Below are positions 8,527 through 18,442 of a DNA stretch of 64,000 bases, one piece after another. A model generated the notes under the pieces. It saw nothing but the letters and a program-made list of their open reading frames with translations. It was not told where the DNA came from and searched no databases. This DNA comes from Pseudovibrio sp. Ad37 (lineage in GTDB: Bacteria > Pseudomonadota > Alphaproteobacteria > Rhizobiales > Stappiaceae): assembly GCF_001623075.1 (NCBI RefSeq), contig NZ_LMCF01000016.1, positions 87,635 to 151,634 on the forward strand, written 5' to 3'. The first letter of the stretch is position 1, and each line of letters begins with the position of its first letter. The translations under genes and the position numbers were made by a program.

Positions 8527-9978
8527 ATGGTTTTTCATCGACAAATTAGTCTGGCGAGAAGTTTACCGCAAAAATGTCGCCTCAATAGAACTCTTATGCA
8601 GTTCCTTCTGATTTTTGCTCTAGTGCTTGTAGGACCGCAGATCTCATTCGCTCAAAGCAATTTCGAAGCGACTGTGGAAGTCACCTCTCAGCATCGCGGA
8701 AAAGTTCGCCAGCTGAATGTTGGTGAGGGCAGATCTATCGTCCTCAATACAAACGAGGAAGTCCGTGATGTCCTTGTCTCGAATCCAGAAATTGCAGATG
8801 CTGTTGTTCGCACCAGAACCCGCGTTTTTGTCTTCGGAAACAAGATAGGTCAGGCGTCATTGGTTCTGTTCGGCAATGGTGGCCGCCAACTGGCATCGTT
8901 TAACCTAAGCGTACAGCCTGATCCGTCAGGCCTGGTCGAACTCATCAAACGATTGCTGCCAAACTCTGCAATCAATGCAGACATCGTCAATCAAAGCGTT
9001 GTCCTCTCGGGAACAGCAATCTCCGCCCTCGAAGCACAACAGGCCTACGATATCGCGCTGAAGTTTGTGGGTAACGATGAAAGAAAGATCGTCAACACAA
9101 TTGCAGTCGCCGAGAAAGATCAAGTCCAGCTCAAAGTAACAGTTGCTGAAGTCAACCGGACGACGATTAAGCAGCTTGGTGTTAACCTTCAGGGTTCACT
9201 CAAAATCGGCGCACTTGATGTCAATTTTAACACCTCACCTGCTTATAATGTCAATCCTTCTGCTGTGAATGCCGGGTCTCTTGTCGGGAAGCTGGGATTT
9301 GATGGCGGTACGTTCAATCCGACAGTCAAAGCGCTTGAACGTGAAGGCGTTATGAGAACGCTTGCAGAGCCAACACTGGTGGCGGTCTCAGGTGAAAACG
9401 CCAGCTTCCTCGCCGGTGGTGAGTTCCCGATCCCGGTTGCTTACGAAGATAATAAGGTAAGCCTTGAGTTTAAACATTTTGGTGTTGGGTTGGATTTCAC
9501 TCCTGTTGTTCTTTCCGGAGGACGCATCAAACTGCGAGTAAAAACCGAAGTCAGTGAGTTGAGTTCTGAAGGGGCTGTAAGTATCGCGGGCGCTATCGCT
9601 GTTTCCGCGCTTAAAGTGCGCCGCGCAGAATCTACACTAGAACTCCCTTCCGGAGGCACCTTGGTAATGGCAGGCCTTCTGAAGCAGAATTATGGGCAGG
9701 AGATTGACGGGATACCTGGCTTAAAGAATATCCCAATTCTCGGTACCATGTTTAAGAGCCGCGATTATATCAATCGCCAAACTGAGCTTGTAATTTTTGT
9801 GACGCCTTATGTTGTGAGACCAATCGCGCGATCTCAAGTTGCGCGACCTGATGATAATTTTGCAGCACCAAGTGATCAGTCAACAATCTTTTTAAACCAA
9901 TTAAGCCGGATTTACAGGGGAACAGACGCTCCTGTGAAAGGGAATTATCACGGCAAAATTGGCTACATTTACGAGTGA
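8527..9978 (+). CDS. cpaC: Outer-membrane secretin CpaC/RcpA
   Basis: 483 residues. A long signal peptide ends near ISFAQ (about residue 43). The pilus-assembly N-terminal domain follows (RSIVLNTNEEVRDVLVSNPEIADAVV), then a BON-like segment, and a C-terminal secretin domain from about residue 280 containing LEFKHFGVGLDFTPVV and ending in LVIFVTPYVVRPI. It forms the outer-membrane pore for the Flp pilus. It starts 10 bases after cpaB, with TAGGT before the ATG. Confidence 0.93.
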   Translation: MVFHRQISLARSLPQKCRLNRTLMQFLLIFALVLVGPQISFAQSNFEATVEVTSQHRGKVRQLNVGEGRSIVLNTNEEVRDVLVSNPEIADAVVRTRTRVFVFGNKIGQASLVLFGNGGRQLASFNLSVQPDPSGLVELIKRLLPNSAINADIVNQSVVLSGTAISALEAQQAYDIALKFVGNDERKIVNTIAVAEKDQVQLKVTVAEVNRTTIKQLGVNLQGSLKIGALDVNFNTSPAYNVNPSAVNAGSLVGKLGFDGGTFNPTVKALEREGVMRTLAEPTLVAVSGENASFLAGGEFPIPVAYEDNKVSLEFKHFGVGLDFTPVVLSGGRIKLRVKTEVSELSSEGAVSIAGAIAVSALKVRRAESTLELPSGGTLVMAGLLKQNYGQEIDGIPGLKNIPILGTMFKSRDYINRQTELVIFVTPYVVRPIARSQVARPDDNFAAPSDQSTIFLNQLSRIYRGTDAPVKGNYHGKIGYIYE

Positions 9979-9989
9979 GGACAAGAGAA

Positions 9990-10724
9990 ATGAATACCCT
10001 ACTGTCACCCACTTTGAAATGCGTACGCAAATTGAGAGAAGCTTCAGTAGTGCTCGGCACTGTTGCTATGCTTGGAGCATGTCAGTCACAACCATCATAT
10101 GTTGAACATCAGTCGATTGCAGATTTTGACTATCGGAAAAGGCATCCGATTGTCATTACAGAAGCGCCTGAAAACTTTGATATTCCCATAGCTGGTGAGA
10201 CGCGCAATTTGAACGGGTCCATGAAAACGGCCATTGCTGCGTTCGGCAAACAAGCAGACATAGATGGAAATGGATTTGTTGAAGTTTTGACACCATCAGG
10301 TTCAGCGAATGAAATTGCAGCAAAAACGGTTTCTCCTCAGATCCGTGCGGCTTTAAAAAAGGGCGGGGTAGCTGCAGATCACATTGTTATGAGGAGTTAT
10401 GCGATATCAGATATGGTTGCATCGGCACCTGTCCGGCTCTCATTTATGCGAATTAAAGGTGTTGTTCGTGATTGCGGCAATTGGCCTGAGGCAATGGTCG
10501 GTGATAGCCAAAACGCGGATTACTACAATTTTGGATGTGCTTCACAGTCAAACCTAGCCGCCATGGTGGATAATCCAAGTGATCTGTTGCGGCCACGTCC
10601 ATTGGGTCCAGGTGATCCAGCAAGAACAAATGTTATCCTGACAAACAACCGTTCGGGTGCTGTAACAGCAGGTGAATACAAAACTGGCGTCGGGGCAAGT
10701 GTTTCAACCGTTGGACAGAATTAG
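9990..10724 (+). CDS. cpaD: Pilus lipoprotein CpaD
   Basis: About 244 residues. The signal peptide ends in a lipobox, LGAC, with lipidated Cys31. The body matches CpaD (residues such as SFMRIKGVVRDCGNW and the late NYYNFGCASQSNLAAMV-like block, here DYYNFGCASQSNLAAMV). CpaD is an outer-membrane partner of the secretin. ATG 9990 sits after GAGGACAAGAG; a GTG at 9975 overlaps the cpaC stop and is less likely. Confidence 0.9.
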   Translation: MNTLLSPTLKCVRKLREASVVLGTVAMLGACQSQPSYVEHQSIADFDYRKRHPIVITEAPENFDIPIAGETRNLNGSMKTAIAAFGKQADIDGNGFVEVLTPSGSANEIAAKTVSPQIRAALKKGGVAADHIVMRSYAISDMVASAPVRLSFMRIKGVVRDCGNWPEAMVGDSQNADYYNFGCASQSNLAAMVDNPSDLLRPRPLGPGDPARTNVILTNNRSGAVTAGEYKTGVGASVSTVGQN

Positions 10725-10735
10725 TGGGCCAAAAT

Positions 10736-12016
10736 ATGAGTGATTTTGTACATTCTAAATTGGATGTTGAACAGAACCATAATGTATCTGGTCAGCTTTC
10801 TACTTCAGACTTTAATCTTGTTAGTATTCCGCGGATTTCAGTACAGGCCTTTTGCTTGGATTCTCAAACTGCAGAGACAGTTCAGAAGGCGAGTATAGAT
10901 CGTCGGATGTCCAAGACACACACCATGGTGCGGCAAGGAGGTATCGCAGCAGCTGTTGAGACATTCCAAAATGCGGCTACCCCCAATTTTCTCATAGTAG
11001 AGTCACTTGCAAGCTCAAGTGAAATGATCGAAGAGCTTGATCGACTTGCTGAGGTCTGTGATGCCGGTACCAATGTGTTGGTTGTAGGGCGTGTTAATGA
11101 TGTGAGCCTTTATCGTGCGCTTATTTATCGAGGCGTAGGAGAATACATCGTTGGGCCCATTGATATCGCGCAGCTTATCAATACGATTGGTCAGTTTTAC
11201 GCAAATACTGACGCGGAACCCTTCGGTCGAACTGTGGCTGTGATCGGTGCTAAAGGTGGGTGTGGTGCATCGTCAGTTGCACACAATTTGTCTTGGTCAA
11301 TTGCGAAAACACTCGACAACGATGTTGCAATTGCTGATTTGGATTTGCCATTTGGAACGGCAGGTTTAGATTTTAATCAAGACCCACTGCAAGGCATATT
11401 GGAAGCAATCGCATCTCCTGAGCGGCTTGATGACACGTTACTGGATCGCCTTCTTGCCAAATGTAATGACCGTCTCAGATTGTTAGCAGCACCAGCTACG
11501 CTTGATCAAACCTACGACTTTGACACTGAGAAGTTTGATCAGGTTATTGAGGTCATGCAAAAAGGAACGCCAACTGTCGTTCTTGACTTACCGCACACAT
11601 GGAACAGCTGGGTTCGGCATATCCTTGCTCAAGTAGATGAAGTTCTGATCGTAGCTGAGCCTGACTTAGCAAACCTTCGAAATGCAAAAAACCTGGTCGA
11701 CAGCATTGGTCAACTTCGACCAAATGACACAAAACCATATTTGGTTTTGAACAAGGTTGGCATTCCGAAGCGACCAGAAATTAAGCCCGATGAGTTTAGT
11801 AGTGCTTTAGATGTGGTTTCTTTAGCGGTAATGCCGTTTGAGCCTGCATTGTTTGGGACTGCATCCAACAATGGTCAGATGATTGCAGAGTTTGATAGCA
11901 AACACGCTGTTGCAGGTTTATTTGAAGAGATTGCAGCCAAGGTCACGGGCAAGGCTGAAACGTATACAAAAAACAAGTCGCTCATCGCATCTCTCATTAA
12001 AAAAGTCCGCAAATAG
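10736..12016 (+). CDS. cpaE: Pilus assembly ATPase-like protein CpaE
   Basis: About 426 residues. The N-terminal half resembles a receiver domain (FLIVESLASSSEMIEELDRLAEVC region), the C-terminal half is MinD/ParA-like with a deviant Walker A, AVIGAKGGCGASSVAHNLS, followed by VAIADLDLPFG. CpaE proteins localise Tad pilus assembly. ATG 10736 is preferred to the GTG at 10724 that overlaps the cpaD stop. Confidence 0.9.
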   Translation: MSDFVHSKLDVEQNHNVSGQLSTSDFNLVSIPRISVQAFCLDSQTAETVQKASIDRRMSKTHTMVRQGGIAAAVETFQNAATPNFLIVESLASSSEMIEELDRLAEVCDAGTNVLVVGRVNDVSLYRALIYRGVGEYIVGPIDIAQLINTIGQFYANTDAEPFGRTVAVIGAKGGCGASSVAHNLSWSIAKTLDNDVAIADLDLPFGTAGLDFNQDPLQGILEAIASPERLDDTLLDRLLAKCNDRLRLLAAPATLDQTYDFDTEKFDQVIEVMQKGTPTVVLDLPHTWNSWVRHILAQVDEVLIVAEPDLANLRNAKNLVDSIGQLRPNDTKPYLVLNKVGIPKRPEIKPDEFSSALDVVSLAVMPFEPALFGTASNNGQMIAEFDSKHAVAGLFEEIAAKVTGKAETYTKNKSLIASLIKKVRK

Positions 12017-12057
12017 TCCTCTGGTTGATTTTGTGCTGATTTCAAAGGCGGAAGAAT

Positions 12058-13539
12058 ATGTTTGGTAGACGTGGCAACGGTGAATTTGGAAACAAAAATC
12101 CAAAGTCTGCTCCAGTAAATCCTGCGATACAGAAACAGACAACAAAGACTGCTGTCCAGGACACACCAAGCACTGCAAAACCTAAGTCGTCTGGCTCCGA
12201 AATTCAGCAGGAAAAGCCCAAAGAAACTGCTCCTGAAACACAACGAACTCAGGAGTACTACGCAACCAAGGCATCGATCTTTAATGCGTTGGTGGAGGCA
12301 ATTGACCTTTCGCAGTTAAGCCGTCTTGATCAAGAGGATGCCCGCGATGAGATCCGGGATGTCGTCAATGACATTATCGCTCTCAAAAATCTCGTCATGT
12401 CGATTGCTGAGCAGGAGGACCTGCTCGAAGATATTTGTAACGATGTGTTGGGCTATGGACCACTTGAGCCGCTTTTAGCCCGTGATGACATTGCCGATAT
12501 CATGGTGAACGGGGCGAACACCATCTACATCGAAACAGCTGGCATGGTGGAGCAAACAAACATTCAGTTTCGCGATAATCGTCAGCTGATGAACATCTGC
12601 CAGCGGATTGTGTCTCAGGTTGGTCGTCGTGTGGATGAAGCCAGCCCGATATGTGATGCGCGCCTTCCTGATGGCTCTCGTGTGAACGTGATCGCCCCGC
12701 CTCTGTCATTAGACGGGCCTGCATTGACAATTCGTAAGTTTAAGAAAGACAAGCTTACGCTCGATCAGCTGGTGAATTTTGGTTCGATTTCGCGTGAAGG
12801 CGCTGAGATCCTGGAAATCATCGGCCGAGTACAATGTAACACGGTTATTTCTGGTGGTACGGGCTCAGGCAAAACCACACTTCTCAACTGCTTGACGCGC
12901 TATATCGATAGCACGGAGCGCATTATCACTTGCGAAGATAGTGCCGAACTCCAACTTCAGCAGCCACATGTCGTCAGATTGGAAACCAGACCTCCAAACC
13001 TGGAAGGTGAGGGTGAGATCACTATGCGTGATCTTGTAAAAAACTGTCTGCGTATGCGTCCTGAACGTATCATCGTAGGTGAGGTTCGTGGCCCGGAAGT
13101 ATTTGATTTGCTTCAGGCAATGAACACAGGCCATGATGGCTCAATGGGCACGATCCACTCTAACTCACCACGTGAGTGTCTAAAGCGTATTGAATCCATG
13201 ATCGCTCTTGGGGGGTTCTCTCTTCCATCTAAAACTGTACGTGAGATTATTGTTGGTTCTATTGATGTGATTGTCCAGGCAGCACGCCTGAGAGATGGCT
13301 CACGCCGGATTACTCACATTACCGAAGTCGTAGGAATGGAGGGAGATGTCATCACGACACAAGACCTCTTCACCTATGAAATCACGGGAGAAGACGCGAA
13401 TGGCAAAATCATAGGCCAGCATCGCTCCACTGGTATAGGACGTCCGCTCTTCTGGGAAAGAGCAAGATACTTCAACGAGGAAGAGCGGCTAGCCCGCGCG
13501 CTGGATGCTTCAGACGTTTCTGGAGGATTACATGGCTGA
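12058..13539 (+). CDS. cpaF: Tad secretion ATPase CpaF
   Basis: 493 residues. A low-complexity N-terminus of about 65 residues (Gln/Lys/Thr/Pro-rich) precedes the type II/IV secretion ATPase. Walker A is [11 protein letters not shown] at about residues 261-271; the Asp box and Walker B region ([14 protein letters not shown]) and His box ([14 protein letters not shown]) follow. This hexameric cytosolic ATPase powers pilus extension and probably retraction. Its stop overlaps the tadB start by 8 bases. Confidence 0.95.
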   Translation: MFGRRGNGEFGNKNPKSAPVNPAIQKQTTKTAVQDTPSTAKPKSSGSEIQQEKPKETAPETQRTQEYYATKASIFNALVEAIDLSQLSRLDQEDARDEIRDVVNDIIALKNLVMSIAEQEDLLEDICNDVLGYGPLEPLLARDDIADIMVNGANTIYIETAGMVEQTNIQFRDNRQLMNICQRIVSQVGRRVDEASPICDARLPDGSRVNVIAPPLSLDGPALTIRKFKKDKLTLDQLVNFGSISREGAEILEIIGRVQCNTVISGGTGSGKTTLLNCLTRYIDSTERIITCEDSAELQLQQPHVVRLETRPPNLEGEGEITMRDLVKNCLRMRPERIIVGEVRGPEVFDLLQAMNTGHDGSMGTIHSNSPRECLKRIESMIALGGFSLPSKTVREIIVGSIDVIVQAARLRDGSRRITHITEVVGMEGDVITTQDLFTYEITGEDANGKIIGQHRSTGIGRPLFWERARYFNEEERLARALDASDVSGGLHG

Positions 13540-14551
13540 CTTGGATAACTTCTTGGCCTCTCCGCTCGCTGATTATCTGATTACAGTTTTGATTATGGTG
13601 AGTGTCGTTGGTGTCACATTCACACTCTTGATGCCTCTCTTTTCCAAAGACAAACTTGGGAAACGAAAAGAGGGCCTTGTTCAGAAAAATAGAACTCAAC
13701 CAAACGGGCAATCTCAGAAGGTTGATGTTACAGCTCGTAGAAAAACCGTTCAGGATCAGCTTAATGCTATGGAGGCCGCGCAAGCTGCCAAGAAAAAAAA
13801 TGCAGACAAGCCGATTTTTACCGACTGGATTGGGCAAGCTGGCCTATCCTGGTCTAAGCCCAAATTCTATTTCATCTCAATGGTGTGTGGCTGCATTGTC
13901 TTTACTTTAAGTTTTTTCTCCGGGCAGCCTTTATGGATTTCAATTGCTCTTCTTTTTGTGGGCGTGTTCGGATTACCTCGATTCTATGTTTCGAGGCGGC
14001 GAAAAAAACGGTTCAACCAATTCCTTGATGAGTTTCCCAATGCAGTCGATATCATTGTTCGTGGCATCAAATCAGGCATGCCTTTAGGAGATTGCATGCA
14101 TATTGCTGCTTCTGAGGCGAAAGACCCTGTTGGGTTAGAATTCTCACTTGTACTGGATAAGATGCAAATGGGGATACCGCTGGCTGAAGCAATCCAGAAC
14201 ATGCCGAAAAGAGTACCACTGCAAGAAACAAACTTCCTTGCGATTGTAATTGCTATTCAAGCGCAAGCCGGTGGTAGCCTCTCAGATGCGCTCAATAACC
14301 TTTCAAAGACGTTGCGTCAGCGTAAAGAGATGAAAGGAAAAATTCGAGCCGTCAGCCAGGAAGCAAAATCATCGGCAGCAATCATCGGCTCTCTGCCCTT
14401 CTTAGTGACGATCATGTTGTACTTAATCGCACCAAGTTACATTCGCTTACTCGTGGATACAGATATTGGCTTAATTCTCATCGCTGTTGGTTTAACTTGG
14501 ATGACACTTGGAATCTTGGTCATGCGTAAAATGATTGATTTCAAGATATAG
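13532..14551 (+). CDS. tadB: Tad inner-membrane platform protein TadB
   Basis: About 339 residues. One N-terminal membrane segment, a charged linker, a membrane pair (about residues 108-145), the T2SSF cytoplasmic domain (FLDEFPNAVDIIVRGIKSGMP) and two C-terminal membrane helices. It forms the inner-membrane platform with TadC. ATG 13532 follows GGAGGA by 5 bases and overlaps the end of cpaF, so translation is probably coupled. The in-frame ATG-like starts upstream are inside cpaF. Confidence 0.92.
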   Translation: MADLDNFLASPLADYLITVLIMVSVVGVTFTLLMPLFSKDKLGKRKEGLVQKNRTQPNGQSQKVDVTARRKTVQDQLNAMEAAQAAKKKNADKPIFTDWIGQAGLSWSKPKFYFISMVCGCIVFTLSFFSGQPLWISIALLFVGVFGLPRFYVSRRRKKRFNQFLDEFPNAVDIIVRGIKSGMPLGDCMHIAASEAKDPVGLEFSLVLDKMQMGIPLAEAIQNMPKRVPLQETNFLAIVIAIQAQAGGSLSDALNNLSKTLRQRKEMKGKIRAVSQEAKSSAAIIGSLPFLVTIMLYLIAPSYIRLLVDTDIGLILIAVGLTWMTLGILVMRKMIDFKI

Positions 14552-14561
14552 GAGCCCAGAG

Positions 14562-15536
14562 ATGTCAATTGCAGATCTTGGAAACAGCAACTTATTTGTA
14601 GTCATTCTCACATTACTTGCGGTATCAGGAACAGCCTATACGCTTTTAATGCCTCTATTTGAGCGCGATGAACTTAAAAGCCGTATGAAATCGGTTGCTC
14701 TTGAGAGGGATAAAATTCGAGCACGTGAACGTAATCGATTAGCCAACAGTAAAGAGGTTGAACGTGCTTCCCTTCGAAGTAGCCCTAAAGAAAGTGTGCG
14801 AGAATTTGTCGATAAATATAACCTTAAAAATACTTTATCGAATGATGGGTTAGTTAGAAAACTAAAAATGGCAGGATATAGAGGATCATCTCCTCTCTAT
14901 TCATATTTGTTTATGCAGATTATGTTGCCTATAGGTTTTTTTATTCTTGCATTTGTTTATCTCGCTGCCATTTTGAAGTTAGATGTTCCCGTCTTGGGTG
15001 TGCTTTGTATTAGTTTGCTATTCTCGGCGATCGGATTCTATGCACCTAGTATTTCTGTGCAAAATCAAATTTCGAAACGACAAGAAACCATTCGATTAGC
15101 GTGGCCGGATGCCATGGATTTGATGCTCATCTGTGTCGAGTCTGGCATGTCGATTGAGGCTGCTTTTAAGAAAGTTGCAGAAGAAATTGGAGCTCAATCT
15201 GCAGCACTCGCTGAAGAACTTGTTCTAGCTAATGCAGAGCTTTCTTACTTAGATGAGCGAAAGAAAGCTTACCAAAATCTGGCAGAACGAACAGGCCTTG
15301 ACGGTGTGAAGAATGTTGTTATCGCGCTCACACAGGCTGAGAGATACGGGACACCAATTGGGAATGCCCTTAGAGTTCTGTCAGATGAAAACCGTCAAGC
15401 TCGTATGCAGGAAGCCGAACGCAAAGCGGCGGGATTACCACCTAAGCTAACCGTTCCTATGATGCTATTTTTCATGCCTGTTCTGTTTATAGTTATTATT
15501 GGTCCTGCAGTAATTCAAGTCATGCAAACATTTTAA
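14562..15536 (+). CDS. tadC: Tad inner-membrane platform protein TadC
   Basis: About 324 residues with the same plan as TadB: N-terminal membrane helix, charged linker, T2SSF domain (IRLAWPDAMDLMLICVESGMS) and terminal membrane helices (MLFFMPVLFIVIIGPAVIQV). ATG 14562 follows AGGAG by 7 bases and starts 10 bases after tadB. It is the last gene of this strand's run; 4 bases separate it from the convergent tadD. Confidence 0.92.
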   Translation: MSIADLGNSNLFVVILTLLAVSGTAYTLLMPLFERDELKSRMKSVALERDKIRARERNRLANSKEVERASLRSSPKESVREFVDKYNLKNTLSNDGLVRKLKMAGYRGSSPLYSYLFMQIMLPIGFFILAFVYLAAILKLDVPVLGVLCISLLFSAIGFYAPSISVQNQISKRQETIRLAWPDAMDLMLICVESGMSIEAAFKKVAEEIGAQSAALAEELVLANAELSYLDERKKAYQNLAERTGLDGVKNVVIALTQAERYGTPIGNALRVLSDENRQARMQEAERKAAGLPPKLTVPMMLFFMPVLFIVIIGPAVIQVMQTF

Positions 15537-15540
15537 CCCG

Positions 15541-16323
15541 TCACGCCTTGCCTAGCATGGTCTTCAAATACGCTACATTCTCTGCTGCTTGGCGTGGGTT
15601 TATGTCGGATTGGGCGAGGCGGACGGCTTCGTCAAACCGGCCTTGCAGTCCAAGGGTCAGAGCAAGGTTCTGGCGAACCTGACTGCCAGCTTCGCCGGTA
15701 TCCAGTGCTGTTCGTAAAGTTGTCTCTGCGTTGCGCAGATCGCCTCCCAGCAGGTAGGACATTCCCAGGTTATTCAAAACAGTTGGCTCATTTGGCGAAA
15801 GCTTCAGCGCTTGCTGGTAGGTTGAGCGTGCTTGTTTAGTCTCACCAAGCTGATCCAGAATAGCCGCCTTGGCAGAAAGCATCTTCCAGTTTGGCTGTGC
15901 TGGGTCGAACGCATTGTCGATGACATTGAGCGCTTCCTGCAACTTGCCGTTTTCAGCTAGCACTTTGCCATAGCTTGCCGCAATCGTGTTGTTATCAGCA
16001 TTGGCGATGACACCACGTCGTAAAATTGCTTCTGCTTGTTGGCCTTGGCCATCAATTCTCAAAGCTGCTGCAAAGTTCAGGATTGTACGTGGGCTTTTCT
16101 GGTCCTTGGCATACGCTCCGCCCCAGTAGGCGAGGGCTTGTTGCATCTCTTGTGAGCCGGGCTCAAGTTGCTGACTCTGAGAGATAGATGCCTGAGCGCG
16201 TTGTTTGTTGGTTGCGCAGCCGGAAAGTGCAAGCCCGCAAACCAGCAGCAGTGAAACAGCTGTTGCACTTCTTAAAATGCCACAAAACATCTTGGTTGTG
16301 TGTGTGCGGTCAAATACGGCCAT
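15541..16323 (-). CDS. tadD: TadD-like TPR lipoprotein
   Basis: About 260 residues. A lipoprotein signal (LALSGC, Cys36) is followed by tetratricopeptide repeats over about residues 60-230, including QARSTYQQALKLSPNEPTVL and NNLGMSYLLGGDLRNAETTL. TadD is thought to help the secretin assemble or localise. ATG 16323 has GAGGG 5 bases upstream; an earlier ATG at 16350 is less likely. It is on the opposite strand to the rest of the locus, so it has its own promoter. Confidence 0.87.
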   Translation of the reverse strand: MAVFDRTHTTKMFCGILRSATAVSLLLVCGLALSGCATNKQRAQASISQSQQLEPGSQEMQQALAYWGGAYAKDQKSPRTILNFAAALRIDGQGQQAEAILRRGVIANADNNTIAASYGKVLAENGKLQEALNVIDNAFDPAQPNWKMLSAKAAILDQLGETKQARSTYQQALKLSPNEPTVLNNLGMSYLLGGDLRNAETTLRTALDTGEAGSQVRQNLALTLGLQGRFDEAVRLAQSDINPRQAAENVAYLKTMLGKA

Positions 16324-16522
16324 GGAACCCTCAGCAACGAAGCAATTCAAATATTGTTTGAAAATCTAATATTATCCCTAATTTCTGGTTAATTTGGCTT
16401 AGCTAAGCCCTTGGTTGGACGGGGAGCAGCAAGCCGAATGTCTTGCGCAGAACCAGTAACGTCGTTAGGTTGCCACAAAGCTGCCCGAATAGGACAGAAC
16501 ACAAATTTCAAACATCTCATAA

Positions 16523-17917
16523 ATGGAGCTCCCGGTGCACGGTCCGTTAATTTCTGCCGATGAAACAGTAAATCCAATCCCGGTTGTAGCGCTCTCCGCG
16601 AGTGAGTTGGACGCGCATCTTGATGCCTCTGGTGCCATGGCAAAGTCTTGGGCAAAAGCGCAGGAGTTTACAGCTGCTTTTGGAGAAACTCTGGCAGTTC
16701 CAAATGAAGCCGGTGAGATTGAAACCATTCTGTTCGGCTACGGCGAAAGCCAGAGAGACGCTTTAGAAACAGGCGCTGCTCTTAACAAAAAGCTCCCAAC
16801 TGGCGTGTTTGAACTGTCGAAAGGTTTTGAAGATCCAGCTGGTATCGCTCTCGGTTTCTCTCTCGCAGCCTACCGTTTTGATGCCTATAAGAAAATTCCT
16901 GCGCCGAAGTCTCAGCTAGTCATCAGCGAGCCGGGCATTTTGGAAGAGCTGGCACCAATTATCGCTGGTGCGCACCTTGCAAAAGATCTCATCAATACCC
17001 CTGCAAATGATATGGGGCCGGAAGAACTAGCCGCAGCAGCTTGTCAGCTTTTTGAAGATCACGGCGGATCCTCAAAAATCATCATGGGTGATGTTCTGGA
17101 GAACGAGTTTCCGCTTGTGCATGCTGTCGGCAATGGCAGTGACAGAGCGCCGCGTCTGATTGATGCGACCTGGGGTAAAGAGACTGATCCGAAAATCACG
17201 TTGGTCGGCAAAGGCGTAATTTTCGACAGTGGTGGCTTGGACGTGAAGCCAGCTGCCGGCATGATCCTTATGAAAAAGGATATGGGTGGCGCGGCAAATG
17301 TTCTTGGCCTAGCAGCAATGATCATGAAAGCCGAGCTGCCAATGCGCTTGCGCGTGATTATTCCTGCAGTTGAAAATGCGATCTCGGGCCGCTCATTCCG
17401 CCCGTCAGACATTTTTACAAGTCGTAAGGGCCTTTCTGTCGAGATCGGTAACACAGATGCTGAAGGACGCTTGGTCCTGGCAGATGCACTTGCGCTGGCT
17501 GATGAAGAGAGCCCGGAGCTGATTGTTGATATGGCAACGCTGACGGGTGCAGCCCGTGTCGCACTGGGGCCTGATTTGCCGCCATACTATACAGATGATG
17601 AGGACTTGGCTGAAACGATCGCTGTTCACAGTGAAGCGGTGAATGATCCTTTGTGGCGCTTGCCGCTCTGGAAGCCATACAAAAAGTACATCACCTCCAA
17701 AACAGCTGATCTGGCAAACATCAACACAAGCGGAGCAGGTTTTGCAGGCTCAATCACTGCAGCCTTGTTCCTTCAGAGATTCGTTGAAAACGCAGGCAGC
17801 TGGGTGCATCTTGATATCTACGGTTGGACCCCAATTGAGAAAGATTTTAGGACCCATGGCGGAGAAGCCCAGGCAATTCGGGCACTTTTTGACATGTTGA
17901 AGACCCGATTTGGCTAA
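16523..17917 (+). CDS. Leucyl aminopeptidase family protein (M17)
   Basis: 464 residues. The metal and catalytic motifs of M17 peptidases are present: KGVIFDSGGLDVKP, MKKDMGGAANV and NTDAEGRLVLADALA. The family removes N-terminal residues with two divalent metals, usually as hexamers. The N-terminal domain is short. The start is unsure: ATG 16523 has no ribosome site, while GTG 16535 has GGAG 6 bases before it. It sits inside the pilus region but has no known part in pilus assembly. Confidence 0.9.
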   Translation: MELPVHGPLISADETVNPIPVVALSASELDAHLDASGAMAKSWAKAQEFTAAFGETLAVPNEAGEIETILFGYGESQRDALETGAALNKKLPTGVFELSKGFEDPAGIALGFSLAAYRFDAYKKIPAPKSQLVISEPGILEELAPIIAGAHLAKDLINTPANDMGPEELAAAACQLFEDHGGSSKIIMGDVLENEFPLVHAVGNGSDRAPRLIDATWGKETDPKITLVGKGVIFDSGGLDVKPAAGMILMKKDMGGAANVLGLAAMIMKAELPMRLRVIIPAVENAISGRSFRPSDIFTSRKGLSVEIGNTDAEGRLVLADALALADEESPELIVDMATLTGAARVALGPDLPPYYTDDEDLAETIAVHSEAVNDPLWRLPLWKPYKKYITSKTADLANINTSGAGFAGSITAALFLQRFVENAGSWVHLDIYGWTPIEKDFRTHGGEAQAIRALFDMLKTRFG

Positions 17918-18028
17918 GCAAAGTACGGATTGCGCTGTCAAAATTACTTAATACCTCAATCTGGTAAGGGTCCCGAAATGATTTGCAGGCTAGGTTTTAG
18001 CCTGCAATAGGGATTAGGACGAATAAAT

Positions 18029-18379
18029 ATGCCCGTAGAGATCCGCCCGTCGCAGGCGCTTAAGCTATGGCATGATGTAGTGTTGGAATTGGTGCGCGCA
18101 GCAGATCAGGATTTGACTGCTCGCCAAATGTCTATTCTTTTAACTGTATATCTTGAGCCTCCACCACATACCGTGCGCGGACTTGCGCAAAAGCTAGGGG
18201 TTACCAAGCCTGCAATTACGCGTGCCTTGGATACCCTTGGAACAAACAAGCTGCTTTCCAGAAAGCGTGATGAAAATGATCGACGCAATGTCGTTGTCAC
18301 ACGCACAGTTGCAGGGGCGCTGTATCTGGAACAGCTTGGTGATCTGGTATCAGAAAAAGCTCAAGACCTTTCGCGTTGA
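18029..18379 (+). CDS. MarR-family transcriptional regulator
   Basis: 116 residues, somewhat short for MarR (usually 140 or more). The winged helix-turn-helix is clear: TVRGLAQKLGVTKPAITRAL, then LLSRKRDENDRRNVVV as the wing. The dimerising helices at the two ends are abbreviated. It starts 111 bases after the aminopeptidase and precedes the NlpC/P60 gene by 63 bases on the same strand; it may control either. Ligand unknown. Confidence 0.82.
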   Translation: MPVEIRPSQALKLWHDVVLELVRAADQDLTARQMSILLTVYLEPPPHTVRGLAQKLGVTKPAITRALDTLGTNKLLSRKRDENDRRNVVVTRTVAGALYLEQLGDLVSEKAQDLSR

Positions 18380-18442
18380 TCGAAAGGCGGAACCAAGACA
18401 TTATCAATCCGCTATGCCATTCTGATTGGAGAGAGCTCCCAT